The position numbers and the translations under genes are program-made. This document shows, one piece after another, positions 27,404 through 30,066 of a stretch of DNA of 30,066 nt. The DNA is from JBCBKP01 sp038521625 (lineage in GTDB: Bacteria > Planctomycetota > Phycisphaerae > Phycisphaerales > UBA1924). The stretch lies in assembly GCA_038521625.1 (NCBI GenBank), contig JBCBKP010000036.1, positions 1 to 30,066 of the forward strand, given 5' to 3'. The notes beneath the pieces were generated by a model. It was not told the origin of the DNA. It saw nothing but the letters and a program-made list of their open reading frames with translations, and did no database searches. Numbering within the stretch: the stretch's first letter is position 1; each line of letters starts with the position of its first letter.

Positions 27404-29005
27404 TCACTTCGCCAGCCGGGCGATCAGCCGCCACAGGTCGTGCCGGCTCAGCCCGCGCCCCGTCTGCGTGTTGAACCGCTCCAGGATCTCGTCGAACTCG
27501 CCCGTGAACGGCAGCCGGTCCCGCTGGCCGAGCGAGCCCACCGCGCCGACCACCAACTCGGCCAGCCGCGCCTCCTCCTCCGGCGGCAGCTTCGTCGCCT
27601 TGCCCGCGCCGCGCCCCAGCCGCGGCAAACGCCCGGCCTTGCGCATGTTGTGCAGCCGGTGGAACACCCCGCGCCGGTCGAGGTTCGACGCCTTCGCGAC
27701 CGACGTGTACAGCTGCTCGAACTCGTCCGTGTACGGCAGGTCGTCCAGCGTCCGCCCGGCCGCCTCGTACGCCCGCGCCAGCTCCCCCTCGACGCCGTCG
27801 GACGCCGGGGCCCCGTCCCCGTCTCCGTCCCCGTCCCCGCCGAACAGCGAGCCGGTCTCCGAGCCCGCGCCCACCGGATCGATGTGCCCGCTCGCCGCCC
27901 AGTCCGCCATCACCGCGCCCGGCTCCTGCGAAGGGTCCAGGAAGTCCGCCGCGCAGCGCTCGAACTCCGCGTGCCGCCGCGCGTTCTTCAGCCCGGTCTC
28001 CGCGTGCCCGTGCGGCACGACGAACCGCCAGCGGTGGCCCGGGTCCGCCCCGATCGCGTTGAACACCGCCGCCGCGCTCGGCGCCGGCACCACCTCGTCC
28101 CGCAGCGCCAGCTTGCACAGCACCGGCGCCGACACCCGGCTCGCCAGCACCACGCTGTCGCAAACCCGAAGCCTGGTCCGGATGATCTCCGCACGCTCCG
28201 GCCGCGCCGCGATCAGACGCGCCACCTCCGCGCCGGCCCCCTGCGCCGGCTGGGTGAGTCGCCAGGGCCAGTCGCCCATCGAGGGCAGCGCCAGCACGAC
28301 TCGCGCCGCGCGCGTCCGCCCGCGCTCGCGCCCCGCCAGCATCGCCGCCGCCGCGATCGCCAGCCCGCCCCCGAAGCTCTCGCCGTGCACCATCACCGGC
28401 GGGTCGCGCTCCGCCCCGACCGCCTCCAGGTGCCAGCGCAGCGCCCGCGCCGCGTTCACCAGGTCCGCGACCGCCTGCGGGTAGACCCAAGAAATCAACT
28501 CCCGCGGCCCGGCCGCCTCCGCGTCCAGCCCCCGCGTGATCCAGCCCAGACCCGCGCTGTCCGGCTCCTGCAGGTCGCCCGTGTCGAGCCGCGACCCCGC
28601 GAAGCCCCGAACCCGGATGTTCAAGACCGCGACGCCACGTTCGACCAGCGGCGCGAACAGCCGGTCCCGCGCCTCGAGCGGGTCGCTCGCCGCGTACCCG
28701 TGCGTGCTCACGACCCCGCCCCGCGGCGTCCCGCTCGGCATGAGCAGCCGAGCCCCGATCCGAACGCCCCCGAAGCTCGCGAACGCGTGCGACGCGGTCT
28801 CGTCCGACGGGTCCATCTGGCTCGGCCCGAGCCCGTCCGCGGCACGCTCGACCAGCGACGGACGCTCGGCGACCACCCGGTCACGCCACGCCGACCAGAA
28901 CAGCGCGTGCTCCGGCGCCGGCGTCGGGTCGCCGACGTGCGCGAGCGTCATGACGGGCGAATACCCGAAGTCGTCCGGGATGTTGCTGCCGCCCTCGGCC
29001 GTCAT
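27404..29005 (-). CDS. AXE1-like alpha/beta-hydrolase with duplicated C-terminal module
   Basis: A 533-aa protein. The first 360 residues form an alpha/beta-hydrolase of the acetyl-xylan-esterase/cephalosporin deacetylase type: VRIGARLLMPSG, GGVVSTHGYAASDP, nucleophile HGESFGGG (Ser210), acid LALRDEVVP (Asp303) and His334 in VVPHGHAE. The triad is complete. No signal peptide is seen from ATG 29005, chosen because the upstream frame is non-coding in character. TACCCT lies 6 nt before it. A linker containing (DG)4 (391-398) leads to two similar helical units, LPYTDEFEQLYTSV to RLHNMRKAGRLPRL (423-463) and LPFTGEFDEILERF to DLWRLIARLAK (498-533). I do not recognise this module. It lies 25 nt after the beta-propeller gene on the same strand. 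Confidence 0.83.
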   Translation of the reverse strand: MTAEGGSNIPDDFGYSPVMTLAHVGDPTPAPEHALFWSAWRDRVVAERPSLVERAADGLGPSQMDPSDETASHAFASFGGVRIGARLLMPSGTPRGGVVSTHGYAASDPLEARDRLFAPLVERGVAVLNIRVRGFAGSRLDTGDLQEPDSAGLGWITRGLDAEAAGPRELISWVYPQAVADLVNAARALRWHLEAVGAERDPPVMVHGESFGGGLAIAAAAMLAGRERGRTRAARVVLALPSMGDWPWRLTQPAQGAGAEVARLIAARPERAEIIRTRLRVCDSVVLASRVSAPVLCKLALRDEVVPAPSAAAVFNAIGADPGHRWRFVVPHGHAETGLKNARRHAEFERCAADFLDPSQEPGAVMADWAASGHIDPVGAGSETGSLFGGDGDGDGDGAPASDGVEGELARAYEAAGRTLDDLPYTDEFEQLYTSVAKASNLDRRGVFHRLHNMRKAGRLPRLGRGAGKATKLPPEEEARLAELVVGAVGSLGQRDRLPFTGEFDEILERFNTQTGRGLSRHDLWRLIARLAK

Positions 29006-29030
29006 GACCGCAGGGTAGTGGCAACCGGCG

Positions 29031-30066
29031 TTAGTCGACGCCCTCGAAGACCTTCCGGACCAAGGCCACCTGGTCCACGTCCGCGACCCAGAGCTGGCTG
29101 CTCGGCCGGCCCTCCCCCTCCGCGAGGGGCCCACGCTGCGCCGTCCACATCATCTGCGAGCCGTCCGGGCTGAACACCGGAAGCCCGTCGAACCCGTCCG
29201 CGAACGTCAGACGCACCGGCTCGGCCCCCGTGATGATCTCGCCGTCATCGGTGAACACCGGCAGCGCGAAGACCTCGTAGTTCCAGTGCCCGACCCGGCT
29301 CGAGGCGTAGATCAGGAACCGGCCCGACGGGTGCCAGAACGGCGCCCAGTTCACGTCCTTGCCGTCGGTGACCTGCGTCTCGTTCGTCGAGCCCGTGATC
29401 GCGCCGCTCTCGTCGAAGACCAGCTCGGTCACGAACACCTGCAGCAGGTTGTTGCCCGAGCGGTCCGACCGGTACGTGATGTGCCTGCCGTCCGGGCTGA
29501 AGAACGGCCCGCCGTCGTACCCCGGCGCCTCGACGATCCGAATATGGCTGCCCGTCTCGGTGTCGAAGATCCACAGGTCCGCGTCGTTCCGCCCGATCGC
29601 GTTCGACCGGTCCGCGTCGATCTGCGCGTACAGAATGTGCCGCCCGTCCGGCGAGTACGAGCACTCCGCCGTGTACCCCGGGCGGTTGATGATGATGCTG
29701 AGCGCGCCGTTCGGGCTTTGGAACTCGGTGCCGCCGTTGCGCATCTCGCCGATGCCGTTCGATCTCCCGGCAATGCCGCGGCCCCGCTCGACGATCAGCA
29801 TTTCCGCCGGGAATGCCCAGCGGTAGCGCGAGGTACCGCGCTGGTAGCCGGGCGTCTGGTCGGTGCTGGGCGGGGTGAGCGTCGAGGCGAAGAGCAGCAC
29901 ACCCGACTCTGTGGGGTGGAACCAGGCGCAGGTGTTGGCCGAGCCGGGGGGGCTGATCTCCCGTGCAAAGTGCGACGACTCGCGGTACGTCGCCGGCCGC
30001 CGATCGTCGCGGCTCAAGAGCGCGATCCGATTCGCCTCGTCCCGGCGCCCCGTCGGGCTCGCCCAG
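29031..30066 (-). CDS. PD40/TolB-like beta-propeller protein (5' partial)
   Basis: The open frame continues to the window edge, so the N-terminus lies outside; the TTG at 30017 is not a credible start because the reading RRDEANRIALLSRDD upstream is protein-like. At least four WD40-like PD40 blades are visible: CAWFHPTESGVLLFAS, CSYSPDGRHILYAQ, PFFSPDGRHITYRSDRSG, PFWHPSGRFLIYASS and PVFSPDGSQMMWTA. This repeat is typical of TolB-type propellers. It lacks a recognisable peptidase domain in the visible part and ends by RKVFEGVD. Role unknown; it is the first visible member of a minus-strand run leading to the esterase. Confidence 0.88.
   Translation of the reverse strand, partial: WASPTGRRDEANRIALLSRDDRRPATYRESSHFAREISPPGSANTCAWFHPTESGVLLFASTLTPPSTDQTPGYQRGTSRYRWAFPAEMLIVERGRGIAGRSNGIGEMRNGGTEFQSPNGALSIIINRPGYTAECSYSPDGRHILYAQIDADRSNAIGRNDADLWIFDTETGSHIRIVEAPGYDGGPFFSPDGRHITYRSDRSGNNLLQVFVTELVFDESGAITGSTNETQVTDGKDVNWAPFWHPSGRFLIYASSRVGHWNYEVFALPVFTDDGEIITGAEPVRLTFADGFDGLPVFSPDGSQMMWTAQRGPLAEGEGRPSSQLWVADVDQVALVRKVFEGVD

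Noticed and set aside
27338..29173. Plus-strand open frame of 611 codons over the esterase
   Set aside because: Arg/Pro-rich antisense frame opposite a gene with an intact catalytic triad.

Overview
This is a GC-rich, gene-dense bacterial window that looks like a planctomycete, most probably of the class Phycisphaerae. The lineage is inferred from a membrane-anchored Ser/Thr kinase with kinesin-light-chain-type TPRs, a secreted protein ending in a dockerin-like double EF-hand, futalosine-pathway menaquinone synthesis, a Thermus-type long isocitrate dehydrogenase, many small secreted proteins of unknown function, and dispersed GTGVSPV-type hairpin repeats of the kind seen in planctomycete genomes. 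No rRNA, tRNA, CRISPR array, integrase or insertion sequence was seen. About 26 genes were identified. The two outermost run off the window.

Layout. 1-3.3 kb: Ser/Thr kinase/TPR protein, 5' end outside the window. 3.3-5.4 kb: crcB and a SixA-like phosphatase (minus strand, overlapping TGATG) divergent from an EamA-type transporter. 5.5-6.7 kb: an unrecognised 154-aa protein followed by a pol-beta-like nucleotidyltransferase. 6.8-8.8 kb: mqnE followed by a small membrane protein. 9.0-11.0 kb: three tandem paralogous cell-envelope proteins resembling DUF1579, the third with a frameshift in its lipoprotein signal. 11.1-13.0 kb: dnaK behind a near-consensus sigma-54 promoter. 13.0-13.4 kb: a non-coding stretch with a promoter-like sequence, a strong intrinsic terminator and eight copies of a 12-bp tandem repeat. 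13.4-16.1 kb: rdgB divergent from rpiA, which overlaps a secreted dockerin-like protein. 16.1-20.6 kb (minus): TolC-like lipoprotein, Sua5-type tRNA t6A enzyme and isocitrate dehydrogenase. 20.8-22.2 kb: secreted SH3-like protein. 22.2-25.0 kb: TMEM14-like membrane protein, a small hypothetical protein, a FIST sensor and a PilZ protein. 25.0-30.1 kb (minus): a PD40 beta-propeller protein cut by the window edge, an AXE1-like esterase with an unusual C-terminal repeat module, a conserved unknown protein and fumarylacetoacetase.

Most genes are housekeeping or envelope functions in short transcription units. The most notable signals are regulatory or structural: the sigma-54-type promoter before dnaK; TANNNT boxes placed 5-9 nt before several start codons that lack a Shine-Dalgarno (possible leaderless mRNAs); a hairpin repeat lying in frame inside two unrelated genes; a roughly 64-residue insertion in MqnE containing one of those repeats; the frameshifted third member of the tandem envelope family; and the duplicated C-terminal module on the esterase. 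No complete new multi-gene system could be demonstrated from sequence reading alone.
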